Made by a program: the position numbers and the translations under genes | Source of the DNA: Leishmania mexicana MHOM/GT/2001/U1103 | Lineage: Eukaryota > Euglenozoa > Kinetoplastea > Trypanosomatida > Trypanosomatidae | DNA length: 64,000 bases | Assembly (NCBI RefSeq): GCF_000234665.1 | Contig: NC_018305.1 | Location: 168,121-232,120, forward strand | Direction: 5' to 3' | In this document: positions 8,220-18,791 of the stretch, piece after piece | Numbering within the stretch: the first letter of the stretch is position 1 | Layout of the letters: each line of letters begins with the position of its first letter | Notes under the pieces: generated by a model | Told to the model about the DNA's origin: nothing | Databases searched by the model: none | What the model saw: the letters and a program-made list of their open reading frames with translations, nothing else

Positions 8220-10772
8220 ATGGAGCAGACGACCCCCCGCCCCCCCAAGACGGACACCGGCGCCGCGGCCGAAGCGAAGACAAGTACGACAGCGGCAGCT
8301 GGGGTGAGCAGCGGCACAAGTGGGGCGAAGGCGAAGCCGCCGTATCGTGAGCTGGGCACGCCGACGCTGCGTGACCGCGCGGCCACTTCGAAGGAGGGCG
8401 GCCACAACACGAACAGCCGCGGTGCCGGTGGCTGCCGTCTCTCTGGCACGAGCTTGGAGCGCCTCACGACGACGAGGCGTGTCAGCAGGACCACAGAGAT
8501 CCTCCGCCCCCCTCCTCTCGTGCTGCACACCGCCGAGAACGACTCAAGCAGCGGGCAGAGTACGGCGGTGGCAACGACTGAAGGTGCGACGGTCGCCACG
8601 GCGGAGTCTGGCCGCCCGCGCGTGCAGAGCCTTAGCATCACCTCTACGGAAGGCCCCCAGCCTGCCGTCACCACCCCGTGCTGGACCTCGAGCCTCCACG
8701 AGATCCTGGCGTCCTCGCTACCCACCGCGGCAGCCGCGGTGACGCGTTTCGCTACGCAGAGTAACAACAACAGCCGCAGCCGCACAGTCACCGGCAGCGG
8801 GGCGCGTGAGCCATGCTCTGCGTCACGCGTCTGTCCTATGGAAAAGGCGATGCAGCACACCCTCGTGCATGTCCTGCAGCGAGAGCGGGTGCGAGCGCTC
8901 ATCACCCGCGCCTTGCACCTGTGGCACCTGCACTGCGCACTCTGGCGGCACGGACGACGACATGGCGACAGAGAAACCGCCGCTGGAGTGGAGGGGCAGC
9001 GACCGATGCCGTCCGCGACGAGACGCGCCTTCCACCGCAGCTGTCACGCCAGTGACCCTCACCTGTGCTCTGTCCAGACGCGGGGGTTGCCGGCAGCCCC
9101 AGCAGCAGTGCCGACCCTCACTGTCGGGCCCATAGAGTCATCCAGCCCCTCGGCATCCCGGCAGGCGTGGGCCCCGCTCGGCGGCATGGATATTGGCAGG
9201 CGCTGCGGCGGCATCGCCACCAACGAAGGCAACGTCTACGTCGATGCCGACGACGAGGAGGAGCTGCACGACGTGGACGACGATGCAGAGGTGCCACGAC
9301 ACACAGAGCGGCAGCGGCGCCAACAGCATCACCGCGGCCGCCGTTGCACCGATGGCAACTCCAGCCTGTCAGATGCGGACGTCTACGTGGACAGCGCTTA
9401 CGACCGTGTCGACAAGCCAGGCACCTCGGCACGGCCGCTGGCGCCAGCGAGCCGCAGCAGCGTCATCCCCGTCATCGGTGCCGCATCCCGGGTCACCAGC
9501 ATTGTCCCCCCGCACTCGGCGCTGAGCAATGCGTCGCAAAGTCAGTCGCTGGCTCGCGACATGTCGTTCACGTCGGTGAGATGGTCGATGAGTTGTCCGT
9601 TCCAGACACTGCTGCAGCCGCAGCGGCAAGACGAGCTGTGCAGCGCATCCTTCCCCCAGACGTCAGTGACGGTTTCCGTGCCAGGGAGCAGCACCGTCGA
9701 CAGCGCCGGGGTCTCGCCCTCCGGAGCAGCGGCGGCAGCAGCAGAGCGGCGGAAGCGCATGGTGCAGCATCTCCTCTCCGGCAAGTCACCACGGAACGCG
9801 TCACCGCACCAGCGCTTCAATAACTGGCTCTCCAGCAGTGTCGGTGGCGGTACAACGTCGAGCCTCGATGACTCCTGTTCTCGACCGCAGTCGTGCGCGC
9901 AGTCGGACAGGGAGCCGAGTGCTGCGGAAGGAGGCCCCCCCTTGTGTCTGCGCCGCCCGCGCAGCAGCACTGGCAGCGGAGCGGGACTCATTGCGAGCGA
10001 CTCGGAGGACCACAGCATTTCGTCGCTGATAAACACGTCGCACGTCCCCCAGATGGACGGGTCCAACAGCCCCAGCGGTGCTTGGGGGCCGTTGAGGGAC
10101 AGTGACTCCACACACAGCGACAGCACGTCGCCGATCCCGATGGTCACAGTAACGACGGCTCCCCAGCTGCTGACGCGCGAGGCGGAAGACCGGCTGGCGT
10201 TGCAGGCAACGGAGGAGCGACGGCGCCTGCGCCTCCAGCACGCCATGTCCGCCGTTATGGATCAGCTCATGATGACGGCGTTGCGTCATCGATCTGTCGA
10301 GCGTGGCTTGCACCCCTCGTTGCGCACCTCCACAGCACCATCGCCGGTACTTTTAGACAGAAACGACAGTCGTGACATGGACTTCCTGTGCGTCGGCGCT
10401 ACGGAGACGCACAATGAAGGCACCACGTGGGGTAGCGCGGGGGCCATCGAACCAGAGGTGTCGGCTTGCCCACCCTGGACCTCCTCGCCATCCCCAGCCC
10501 AGCGGCATCTGCAGCGAAGTGGGCGCACACAGGGAGAGGCGGGCTGCCTGTGCGACGCGACCGCCGAGCATGCCGAGCGTAGCGTGAGCCGCGACAGCGC
10601 CAAGGCCGTTGACAGCGGCGCCAGTCTCAGCAAGCGCTCATCAGACACCTTTGAGCTCATCAGCCAGTGGGGCGCGCACGTGCTCGAGGTCGTCACGATC
10701 ACAACAGACAATCCTAGCGACGTGGTCCCGGCCACGAGCACCGTGCCGACGTCGCACCCCACGCCCCGGTGA
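8220..10772 (+). CDS. hypothetical Ser/Arg-rich protein
   Basis: An 850-residue product that I do not recognise. The frame is open back to 8079 but the codon there is GTG; the first ATG is 8220. The strong GC3 bias along the whole frame supports it as a gene. Visible features: a basic amphipathic helical segment near residues 215-250 (LVHVLQRERVRALITRALHLWHLH), a very acidic stretch near 340-362 (DADDEEELHDVDDDAE), long Ser/Thr/Pro-rich regions, and a predicted helix near 650-690 (EAEDRLALQATEERRRLRLQ). No signal peptide, membrane segment or catalytic motif is seen. The helical islands in otherwise disordered sequence suggest a scaffold-like protein, but that is speculative. Confidence 0.7.
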   Translation: MEQTTPRPPKTDTGAAAEAKTSTTAAAGVSSGTSGAKAKPPYRELGTPTLRDRAATSKEGGHNTNSRGAGGCRLSGTSLERLTTTRRVSRTTEILRPPPLVLHTAENDSSSGQSTAVATTEGATVATAESGRPRVQSLSITSTEGPQPAVTTPCWTSSLHEILASSLPTAAAAVTRFATQSNNNSRSRTVTGSGAREPCSASRVCPMEKAMQHTLVHVLQRERVRALITRALHLWHLHCALWRHGRRHGDRETAAGVEGQRPMPSATRRAFHRSCHASDPHLCSVQTRGLPAAPAAVPTLTVGPIESSSPSASRQAWAPLGGMDIGRRCGGIATNEGNVYVDADDEEELHDVDDDAEVPRHTERQRRQQHHRGRRCTDGNSSLSDADVYVDSAYDRVDKPGTSARPLAPASRSSVIPVIGAASRVTSIVPPHSALSNASQSQSLARDMSFTSVRWSMSCPFQTLLQPQRQDELCSASFPQTSVTVSVPGSSTVDSAGVSPSGAAAAAAERRKRMVQHLLSGKSPRNASPHQRFNNWLSSSVGGGTTSSLDDSCSRPQSCAQSDREPSAAEGGPPLCLRRPRSSTGSGAGLIASDSEDHSISSLINTSHVPQMDGSNSPSGAWGPLRDSDSTHSDSTSPIPMVTVTTAPQLLTREAEDRLALQATEERRRLRLQHAMSAVMDQLMMTALRHRSVERGLHPSLRTSTAPSPVLLDRNDSRDMDFLCVGATETHNEGTTWGSAGAIEPEVSACPPWTSSPSPAQRHLQRSGRTQGEAGCLCDATAEHAERSVSRDSAKAVDSGASLSKRSSDTFELISQWGAHVLEVVTITTDNPSDVVPATSTVPTSHPTPR

Positions 10773-11117
10773 TGCCGCCGCCGCCGCCCCCCCCCCCCGC
10801 GCTCTCGCATAGAGTTCCGCACCCCGCACGGCGGGCCACGATGAGCAGCACTGAGAAGCGCGTCTTCCTCTTCTCTCTCTGTTGGTTGCTCTTCTCGAGC
10901 CGTCTCCCGACCGCACTCACGGTGACGAGGGGGGGGGGGCAACGCTGCACAAGGACACAAGTGCCGCGGCGAAGCTCTGCGCATCCCCCTCCCCCAACCA
11001 TCCACACCTGTGCTGGATGGCGAGAAACAGGCTACCCCGTATAGCCCCGTCACGTGTGTCCAGCAAGCCTGGACGCGCGTGTTCTCCGAAAACAGAGCAT
11101 GCGCGCCGACGTGGGCG

Positions 11118-11118
<1 letters not shown>

Positions 11119-11149
<31 letters not shown>
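11119..11149. repeat. (CA)n microsatellite
   Basis: About 15 uninterrupted CA units. Confidence 0.95.
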
Positions 11150-11150
<1 letters not shown>

Positions 11151-11461
11151 GTGTGCGTGGACGACGATGAACGACTGATCGCCGCAACGGATAAAAGGAA
11201 AAGGTTTCGTCGTCAGGTGAGTGTCGGGCGTGCATGGGTACGGTGGGCGGGCCCGCTGTGCATACACACATATATGTATGAGCCCGCCAGACTATCCTGC
11301 TGCCGGTGGACCTCACTATCACCACCACCCTCCCACCTGGAGGGAGGGCGGGGGAAGGGCCTGGCATCGCACACGGTGTCATGCACACGTCCTTCATCAC
11401 GTCCTCATGCGTCGTCGCACGACAGCACATCCATGGCGACGGCATAACAGCAAAGCCTGTA

Positions 11462-11466
<5 letters not shown>

Positions 11467-11499
<33 letters not shown>
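11467..11499. repeat. (GT)n microsatellite
   Basis: About 16 uninterrupted GT units. Confidence 0.95.
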
Positions 11500-11504
<5 letters not shown>

Positions 11505-11670
11505 ACGCGCGCAGCAGCGCCGGAAACCTGTGGGTGCGTGCCGAGTCAGCGCGGAGGAAGATAGCGTTGGCGCACACGGCACTGCCCCCCCCCCGCCGCC
11601 GCCGCCCGAGCGTCATCTCCCTGCTTTCTTTCATCTGTTCGTCTCTTTGGTACTTGCTGCGGCTGTTGCT

Positions 11671-11701
11671 GTGGTGGTGGTGGTGGTGGTGGTGGTGGTG
11701 G
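11671..11701. repeat. (GTG)n triplet repeat
   Basis: About 10 GTG/TGG units in the spacer. Confidence 0.9.
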
Positions 11702-12363
11702 GAGCCTCCGTGCGACGTGCACGTCCCACGATGGCCCTTCGCCCCTCCCTCCCTCCCCCTCCCGACTAGCGCACCATCACGACTTCATCATCCGTGTCCG
11801 CCACGGCGCCGCGCCTCATCCCCAGACCACCATCACCATGCCATGTCACCATCCGTCCCCACCCCCCACTCCCTCCCTCATCACATCGCTCGAAGCCCGG
11901 TCGTGTCCAGTGCGGGTGCGATGCGGACACCCTATCAGCCGGCTGCCTCCCCACTCCCCTCCCCTCCCCTCACCCTCCCCTCCCTTACCTGCATGTATCC
12001 CTGCTTTGACTCGCCCTTACACGGCATGCCCTGCCTTGCGTGGGTGGGTGGGTGCGGCCGCTCTTCGGACGCGGGCCCCTAAGTACTTCCGGAGAGGGCA
12101 CAGCAACAACGCACGCACGCGCGCTCACTGCGCTCGACCACTAAAACCGCAACAACACTACCCAGACAACGAGGAGAGCGTGTGCGCACGCTCTCGTCAA
12201 CACCACCGGCAGCGGGAGGGACCTCTCAAAGATGTACCGAGCTTCGCACCTTCGGCTTCGCCCATGTATGCCGTCGTCATGGTCGATCAAAGCACCAGAG
12301 CTGCGCTGTGGTCGCCGCCGCCGCCGCCGCTGCTGCTGTCTCCCGCATGGCACTCAACCGTGG

Positions 12364-15300
12364 ATGCAGCTGCTGCTTCTGAGTATTGCCCTCTTTCTGC
12401 TGGGCGCCGTCGACCTCGCGCTGCCGTGCCGTCGCACCTCGTCGTTCTTCGCGAGGGCCGCAGGTGACGCTGACGCGGCCGCGCCACCGCTGCTGGCGAT
12501 CACCGAAACGGAGCTCATCTCGGCTGACCTCGGGCACGAGAGCATGAAGGTGAGTGCGTGGCGGGTTCAGCAGCAGGCGCCGTACAGCGGGACGACGGAG
12601 GGCGGCGATGCAGCAGCAGCAGCGGCAACACGCACCGGGACCGTGACGATGGTGCTTAACGATCAGGCGAACCGAAAAAGTCCACCGTGCGTGGCGTTTC
12701 GGTACTTCCGCGACCCGACGGCGACCGCGGACAGCGGTGGCGTCGGCACGGACGCAAGCCCGAGTGGGCGCGTTGATGGCGAGCGGCCCCCTGCGCATCG
12801 TCCGCACACGGCACTGCATCCACGCGGCTACCAGCTAGAGCGAACCTTTGCCGAGCAGGCTCAGGCACTGGCGCCGCGCTTTCCAGAGCAGGTTGTGTGC
12901 AGCGCAGCACAGCTGCTCGGCTGCACGGAAGCCTCCACAAAGGCGGCGACCGCGCCATCCATGGCATGTGCGCTGACGCCGGCGCAGCTGACGACGGCAT
13001 ACAGCTGTCATGTGGTGCCCCTCACGGCACTACGATTGACGGGCACAACCAGGGCGAACAGCGTGCATGAGGCCCAGCAGCGGCATGGCAACGTCGTCGG
13101 TCGTCAAGCTCTTGGCGTGTACGTGCCCTTCTACGCCACGAGTAACGCCCCTGGCCAGCAGCAGCGGCGGCGGCGGCTGGCAGACAACGACAGCACGGGG
13201 ATCGCTGGCACCGCCGCCGAGGACGACGACGACGAAGGGGAAGGGGCGCTCTTCTCATCGGAGGAAATCACGGCAATGTTGCTCGGCCACGCGCGTCGCA
13301 TGGCCGAGAAGACCGACGCGGCCGATAGGGCGCTCAGCGAAGAGGATCAGCGGCTCTTGGCGGGCATTCGGCAAAGCGCTGGCCGCGTTGATGCCACCGC
13401 AGGAGAGACGCGCGCATCTGCCGCCATCCGCTACGCTGCGCTGACCGTGCCCGCCCACGCCACCGTCGCGCAGCGGCAGGCGCTCGTGGATGCGGCGGCT
13501 CTGGCCGGCTTGCGTGTGGTGCGCCTCGTCCACAGCACGACCGGGGCAGCGGTGCAACTGGCGTACTTGAAGGCGGAGCAGGTGCTGAAGGCGGACAAGG
13601 TGCAGTACGTCATGATCTACGACATGGGCAGCCAGCACACCGAGGTGGCCATCTACGGTCTCGCGGCGCCGCCGGCGGCCGTCGCGAGTCGAGTAAAACT
13701 GAACGGTGACGTGGAGATGCAGGCGCTTGTCGGCAGTCGCACGCTGGGCGGCGCCGCCTTCGACGAGTGCATCGCCAGCCACTGGGACGAGCGGTACTTC
13801 GGCCGGCGCGTGATGAACGGTGTCCTCGCGACCGCGGGCGGCCGTGATGCGGCGCGCCTTGAGGCAGCGAAGGAGCGCGGCAGCCTCCTGCGTGCTGCCC
13901 AGCGTGCGAAGGAAATGTTGTCAGCCAACAAGGATGCGCACGTCACCATCGACGGTGTCCGCGCCGGTCCGTCAAACTTTGACGCCGTGGGGCGGCAGGA
14001 GCTACAGCAGCGCCACGTCACTGTCACGGCGGACGGCGGCCTGCTGAGCCTCCGCCTCACGCGCGCAGACTTTGAGGAGTGGTGCCGGCCCCTTTTCGAC
14101 GCCGCCGTGGCGCTGCGAGACGAGGCCATTGCCGCCACCGGCGGCCTCGTCAAGAGCCTCGGTGCGCTCGACCGTTTCGAGGTCATCGGTGGCGGGACGC
14201 GAGTGCCGCGGCTGCTGCAGCGCCTCGGCGAGGGCTATCGCAGCGGCGTCGTGGATCGCACCCTAAATAGTAACGAGGCGGCCGTCATGGGCACGACACT
14301 GCTCGCCGTGTCGAGCGCGCCGCGGGCGCTTGGGCTGCACCTCGTCCAGACTCTGCCGCGTTACCACGTGCGCGAGTGGCTGAACAGCGCCGTCTACGCC
14401 TCGACGGAGCTGCACAGCACAGGGACCGTAGCGGCAGCAGCGTCATCGGAGGTGCAGCTCCTGTTCGCTGCACGGAAAACAACCCTTCCGGCGACGCGCA
14501 GTCTGCGTGTGCAACTGCCGGATATGAAAGTGGAACCGGCCGACAGCGTCGTCATCACCTTGTACTCGGGTCCCGAGGCAGACAGCGCCTACGCCCACAG
14601 CACGCGCTCCGACGCGGCTGTCACGGCGGGGTCGGCGCGCGCTGCTGCCTCAGCTACGTCGATGGCAAACTGCACCAGCTGCTACGTGCGCACCTGCACC
14701 GTGGGGGGTGTCCGCAAGGCCGCGGAGCAGCTGCTCGCGCAGCACACCCAGAAGACCCCGCACGGCAGTGCGAGGCCACGCCATCAGCACGTTCGCCTGG
14801 CCGGTCCGGAGGTGGTCGTCGAGGTGGTCGCCACCGTCAGTGGGATCCCGCACTGCAGCGTTGCCTACCTGCGTGCTGAGGTGGAGGTAGCGGAGGTGGG
14901 CCCCAATGCTGCAGCGGACGTCCAGGGCAGCAACGCTGCCGCAGGGGCAGCGGCAGAGGCGTCTTTACCGGACCCCCATCACGGCGGCACAGCCGCTGGC
15001 GTGCCACCAGCCACGCAGCATGACGAACACGTGATGAACGCCAGCGAGGAAGAAGTGCAGCACACCGGTGCACGCGTGACCGCGGAGGGGACCGCCGACC
15101 CCGCCACTGTCGACGCGACCGCGACGCCGACTCCTCCGTCGCACGAGTCGCAGCCGCAGCCGCAGGTGCAGGTGCAGGTGCGCGTCATGGCACTCGCTCT
15201 GCGTGTATCGAGCGGCGCCGCGACGGATGGCGCAGCGGTGCACGGACTAGGCTATAACATGGACCTTGCAGAACTCGTCTTCTCGCACCGGCGGGTGCGG

Positions 15301-15582
15301 CAGCTGCAAGCACTCGACGATGTGCGGCTGCGGTGCAGCACTCTGCGCAACGAGATTGAGAGTGTGCTCGTGTGGATCAAGGAGCACAACCCCACGTGGG
15401 ACGCTGACGATGTGCAGGGCGACGCGTCCCCGTCGTCTCTTGCCCTGCGGACGTGGCGCACCACCGTTCGTGAGGTAGGCGAGTGGCTCGACAATGTCGG
15501 CGACACCGCGAGCGCCACCACGCTTGAGGAGCGTCTGCGCATCATTACCGGTGTCAAGACAGCCTTGCGTGAGGCGGCGTGA
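12364..15582 (+). CDS. ER-lumenal large HSP70 (GRP170/HYOU1/Lhs1-like)
   Basis: A 1072-residue HSP110/GRP170-type chaperone. From the ATG at 12364 it starts with a clear signal peptide core (MQLLLLSIALFLLGAV). The HSP70 nucleotide-binding domain follows: phosphate-1 loop around D55 (ADLGHESMKV), an HSP70-like EEITAMLLGHARRMAE helix, phosphate-2 loop around D420 (YDMGSQHTEV) and the adenosine motif (GGGTRVPRLL) near 609. A degenerate substrate-binding region and a long acidic/Ala-rich C-terminal extension complete the large-HSP70 layout. GRP170 proteins act as nucleotide exchange factors for BiP and as holdases in the ER. In-frame ATGs also exist at 12232 and 12268; they would put an Arg-rich leader before the hydrophobic core, so 12364 is preferred. 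The C-terminus ends LREAA with no KDEL/MDDL-type retention signal, unusual for a soluble ER chaperone. Confidence 0.85.
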   Translation: MQLLLLSIALFLLGAVDLALPCRRTSSFFARAAGDADAAAPPLLAITETELISADLGHESMKVSAWRVQQQAPYSGTTEGGDAAAAAATRTGTVTMVLNDQANRKSPPCVAFRYFRDPTATADSGGVGTDASPSGRVDGERPPAHRPHTALHPRGYQLERTFAEQAQALAPRFPEQVVCSAAQLLGCTEASTKAATAPSMACALTPAQLTTAYSCHVVPLTALRLTGTTRANSVHEAQQRHGNVVGRQALGVYVPFYATSNAPGQQQRRRRLADNDSTGIAGTAAEDDDDEGEGALFSSEEITAMLLGHARRMAEKTDAADRALSEEDQRLLAGIRQSAGRVDATAGETRASAAIRYAALTVPAHATVAQRQALVDAAALAGLRVVRLVHSTTGAAVQLAYLKAEQVLKADKVQYVMIYDMGSQHTEVAIYGLAAPPAAVASRVKLNGDVEMQALVGSRTLGGAAFDECIASHWDERYFGRRVMNGVLATAGGRDAARLEAAKERGSLLRAAQRAKEMLSANKDAHVTIDGVRAGPSNFDAVGRQELQQRHVTVTADGGLLSLRLTRADFEEWCRPLFDAAVALRDEAIAATGGLVKSLGALDRFEVIGGGTRVPRLLQRLGEGYRSGVVDRTLNSNEAAVMGTTLLAVSSAPRALGLHLVQTLPRYHVREWLNSAVYASTELHSTGTVAAAASSEVQLLFAARKTTLPATRSLRVQLPDMKVEPADSVVITLYSGPEADSAYAHSTRSDAAVTAGSARAAASATSMANCTSCYVRTCTVGGVRKAAEQLLAQHTQKTPHGSARPRHQHVRLAGPEVVVEVVATVSGIPHCSVAYLRAEVEVAEVGPNAAADVQGSNAAAGAAAEASLPDPHHGGTAAGVPPATQHDEHVMNASEEEVQHTGARVTAEGTADPATVDATATPTPPSHESQPQPQVQVQVRVMALALRVSSGAATDGAAVHGLGYNMDLAELVFSHRRVRQLQALDDVRLRCSTLRNEIESVLVWIKEHNPTWDADDVQGDASPSSLALRTWRTTVREVGEWLDNVGDTASATTLEERLRIITGVKTALREAA

Positions 15583-16124
15583 CACGAGTCGAGGCACACC
15601 CCAAGAGGCGGGCAAAAAAAGAGGGGGCGGGCCGTTGACAACGCTCTGCACACACACACACACACACACACGCCGTCGTGCGTGTGCGCCTGAGCTCAGA
15701 AACATGAAATGAAAGAACGTACAGAAGAGGCCACCGCGTCCGACCGCGTGCCTTGCGCACAATCCTCCTCCTGCTCACAGCGCGCCCGCTCTCACGGGGG
15801 GACGAGTGGCGTTACGGCGTTCGCCTTCTCGTCTCTGCGACCTCTCCGGTAACTTGCGCACCTCTGTCCCCTGCTCTCTGCTCTCCTCAACGCGCACACG
15901 CGCGCGCATCGCCCTTTCCTCCGATCAGTCCGGAGCGCGTGAAGATCGATAGCTTGCATACAACGCACAACTCAGCTGCGCTGCTAGCTCAAGAAGCGGA
16001 GAGTTGGGCGCGCACAAATTTCTTCGCCTGCATCACGGCTGCGCTGCTGAGCGGACACACACGGTGACCGCACTGCCTGCCCCTGACGCACGCTGGACGA
16101 ACGCACCGCAGCACCCAGTCCACG
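15583..16124. other. intergenic spacer HSP70-like to MPP
   Basis: No gene. It has (CA)n at 15649-15671 and a pyrimidine-rich block at about 15860-15890 with downstream AG at about 15926-15927, a plausible splice acceptor. Confidence 0.55.
15649..15671. repeat. (CA)n microsatellite
   Basis: About 11-12 CA units shortly after the chaperone stop codon. Confidence 0.95.
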
Positions 16125-17609
16125 ATGCTGCGGCGAACCGGCGCCGCGGCGGCAACGGCGGCGCTGCCGCACAACATGACGATGAAGGACCCGCTCTGTC
16201 AGCGGGTGCTGGGCCGCTGCACCCCCGTCGTCTACTCCTCACTGCCGAACGGCTTCCGGGTGGCGACGGAGTACGTGAAGGACTGCCCCTTTGCCACCGT
16301 CGGCGTGTGGATCGACGCCGGCAGCCGCTTCGAGGATATCCGCAACAGCGGCGTGGCACACTTCCTGGAGCACATGAACTTCAAGGGCACCGACCGGTAC
16401 TCGAAGAACGACGTCGAGAACATCTTCGAGCACCGCGGCGCGCACTTCAACGCGTACACCTCGCGCGACCGTACCGCCTACTACGTGAAGGCGTTCACAA
16501 AGGATGTGGACAAGATGATCGACGTCGTGTCGGACCTCCTCCAGCGTGGCCGCTACCGCCGGCACGACATCGAGGCGGAGCGGCCAACGATCTTGGCGGA
16601 GATGCGCGAGGTGGAGGAACTCGTGGATGAGGTGCTCATGGACAATGTGCACCAAGCCGCCTACGACCCGACGACGAGTGGGCTGCCGCTCACAATCCTC
16701 GGACCGGTCGAGAACATCGCCAAGAACATCAACAAGTCCATGATCGAGGACTACGTGCGGGTGCACTACACAGGGCCACGCATGTGCCTCGTGTCGTCTG
16801 GCGGCATCTCGCCCGATGCGGCGCACGCGCTGGCGGAAAAATACTTTAGTGGCCTGTCCTCCACGAACAACCGCCCGCTCCTGCGCGGTGTGTACAAGGG
16901 TGGCCACACGATTCTGTGGAACGAGGGCATGGCGACAGCGAACACGGCCGTGGCCTTCCCGATCTGCGGCGCCTCGCACCCGGACAGCTACCCGCTGCAG
17001 CTGATACACAACGTCATTGGGCAGTTTCGCGAAGGGCAGTACGACCAGTTCAGCTCCCAGCGCCGAAACCCGAACCTGCCGTGGGAGCGGGTGCCGAACC
17101 TGGTCCAGCTGCGCCCCTTCTACACGCCCTACGAGGAGACGGCGCTGCTCGGCTATCACATTGTGACGGCCCGCATGGCGACGAGCGACGTTGCCCGCGA
17201 CGACGCGCAGACACTGATGCTGAACTACGTCCTCAGCTCGCTCTACGACCTGTGTGCCACCAAGGTTGAAGACTCCCTGCTGGAGGCGGCCAAGGCGGAG
17301 TTCAAGTCGTCCGTCATGATGATGCGGGACAGCACGACGAACAGCGCCGAAGACCTCGGGCGGCAGATGATACACTTTGGCCACCGCGTGCCGCTGCAGG
17401 AGGTGTTTGAGCGGGTCGACGCCGTCACGCCCGAGTCCCTGCGCGCCGCGGCGGAGAAGTACTTTGCCGTCGTCCAACCCACCGTCTCCTGCATCGGCGC
17501 GAGCAGCACGTTGCCCAAGTACGACCCCCTCTCGCTCGTGTCGAATGTGGTGCACCCGCAGCTGACGCCGGCGCAGTTCCCGGAGGACGCGCGCGCGTGT
17601 CTGCTGTGA
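16125..17609 (+). CDS. mitochondrial processing peptidase beta subunit (M16)
   Basis: A 494-residue protein, the usual length for MPP-beta/core subunits. A short basic presequence (MLRRTGAAAATAALPH) suits import into mitochondria. The inverted zinc motif HxxEH is intact (H79-F-L-E82-H83, in AHFLEHMNFKGT) and the distal Glu-rich helix (MREVEELVDEVLMD, about 160-173) supplies the third zinc ligand. The AYTSRDRTAYY and YDPTTSGLPLTILGPVENI stretches are hallmark M16B sequences. MPP-beta with MPP-alpha removes presequences from imported precursors in the matrix; in some lineages the same protein also serves as a bc1 complex core subunit. Intact zinc ligands argue for the catalytic beta subunit rather than alpha or a core-only paralogue. 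The ATG at 16125 is the natural start. Confidence 0.93.
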   Translation: MLRRTGAAAATAALPHNMTMKDPLCQRVLGRCTPVVYSSLPNGFRVATEYVKDCPFATVGVWIDAGSRFEDIRNSGVAHFLEHMNFKGTDRYSKNDVENIFEHRGAHFNAYTSRDRTAYYVKAFTKDVDKMIDVVSDLLQRGRYRRHDIEAERPTILAEMREVEELVDEVLMDNVHQAAYDPTTSGLPLTILGPVENIAKNINKSMIEDYVRVHYTGPRMCLVSSGGISPDAAHALAEKYFSGLSSTNNRPLLRGVYKGGHTILWNEGMATANTAVAFPICGASHPDSYPLQLIHNVIGQFREGQYDQFSSQRRNPNLPWERVPNLVQLRPFYTPYEETALLGYHIVTARMATSDVARDDAQTLMLNYVLSSLYDLCATKVEDSLLEAAKAEFKSSVMMMRDSTTNSAEDLGRQMIHFGHRVPLQEVFERVDAVTPESLRAAAEKYFAVVQPTVSCIGASSTLPKYDPLSLVSNVVHPQLTPAQFPEDARACLL

Positions 17610-17731
17610 GGACGGTGGCGAGTACAGATGTGGTTGGAGTGGGGGCGGGGGGGGGGCGTAATGGACCGCCCACCACCTCCCACCCGCCCCGCACATGCGT
17701 TCATGGCATACCCATGCATACACGTCTGCAT

Positions 17732-17758
17732 CACACACACACACACACACACACACAC
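17732..17758. repeat. (CA)n microsatellite
   Basis: About 13 CA units in the 3' region of the MPP gene. Confidence 0.95.
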
Positions 17759-18511
17759 TTGTGCGACCCCTGGTCGGGTTTCTGGCGGGCTGGCGGGCTG
17801 TGTCTCGTGGCTCATGCTTGTCGCCCGTATGGTGGCCGCTGCTCACGTTGTTGCTGGTGATGATGGCGTTGCCGTTGATGAGCAGGTCGATACAGACGGC
17901 AGCCTTCTCCTTCCCTATTCTCTGTTGTTAAGCGCACGCTTGCCGTGCACCTCTTCTAAGGTTTCGTTGCAGGCACAACCAGCGCGACATGCACAGGCCG
18001 ACAGGCGCGTCCTCCTGACACACGCGCGCCTAGCCAGCCAAGTTGTCGTGGCACGGTGAAAGTGGCCATCGGGAGGCGCTTGACACAGGGAGGGAGAGTG
18101 AGCACGCCGCCGAAGTCGACGAGCGTGTGCAATGGTGTCGCGCGTGCGCATGTGCACCCGACCCCTCTTCCCCCCCCATCCCCATCCCCATCCATCCCCT
18201 GCTGTTCGCGGGCGCATCCATTCCCGTGGCTCAAGCGCACCTCTGGCGATGATGCTCGTCAGAGAATCAACGAGAAAAGAGGCGGGCGGGGGACGGACGG
18301 ACGGACAGGGGGGGAGGGGGGTTTCTCTCTCACACTGTGTGTGCATCCCATGAGCACAGTCACCAGTCCCCCGCCCTCCCCATCCCTTCTTGTGTCCACC
18401 ACCACCCCCTACCCCCTCCCCCTCCCTTCCTCGACCATCACACGCCGCTTCTGCCTCGCACATGCCGTGACGCGCGCTACGCCTTCGCAGCCGCCGCCGT
18501 GTCGTGAGGCA

Positions 18512-18551
18512 TTCTCCCCCCTCCCCCCCTCTCCATCTCTCTCGTCCTTAG
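18512..18551 (+). promoter_or_regulatory. putative trans-splice acceptor for ORC2-like gene
   Basis: A ~38-base nearly pure C/T tract ends in TTAG (AG at 18550-18551), about 240 bases before the ATG. This is one of the clearest tract-plus-AG arrangements in the window. The exact acceptor is inferred. Confidence 0.5.
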
Positions 18552-18791
18552 TGTTCTCGCGGTCGCTCCGTCCGGCCTCCCTCCCTCCTTGCCGGCCCCG
18601 GGCGCTGCGCCGCACACGCACGTAGATCCACTGGAGCCCGCACTCACCCCCTGCACAGGCGCACTTGGAAGAAGGGGCAGCAGCAGCAGCAGCAGCAGCA
18701 GCACAAGACCCCAATTGTATTACGTCCCATACACAGGAGCGAGCTTATAGACCCACCAGACAGACGACTCGCTGCACCCGATAGACGTGTG

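Larger units (their letters stand above)
10773..12363. other. intergenic spacer before large HSP70 gene
   Basis: No gene supported. The spacer carries (CA)n at 11119-11149, (GT)n at 11467-11499, a (GTG)n array at 11671-11701 and a C/T-rich block at about 11950-11990. The CA and GT arrays are 320 bases apart and complementary, so the transcript could fold back between them. Confidence 0.6.
17610..18791. other. intergenic spacer MPP to ORC2-like gene
   Basis: No gene supported. It contains (CA)n at 17732-17758, C-rich runs around 18170-18200 and 18360-18425, and a strong polypyrimidine tract before the next gene. A GCA triplet repeat lies at about 18678-18702. Confidence 0.55.

Noticed and set aside
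11306..12082. 258-codon + frame
   Set aside because: Composed of microsatellite translation (CVCVCV, WWWWWW).
16239..17846. 535-codon open frame on the minus strand
   Set aside because: It lies antisense to the MPP beta gene, whose zinc motif and family signatures are unambiguous; the minus frame has repetitive Arg/Val/His composition of a GC-rich shadow frame.
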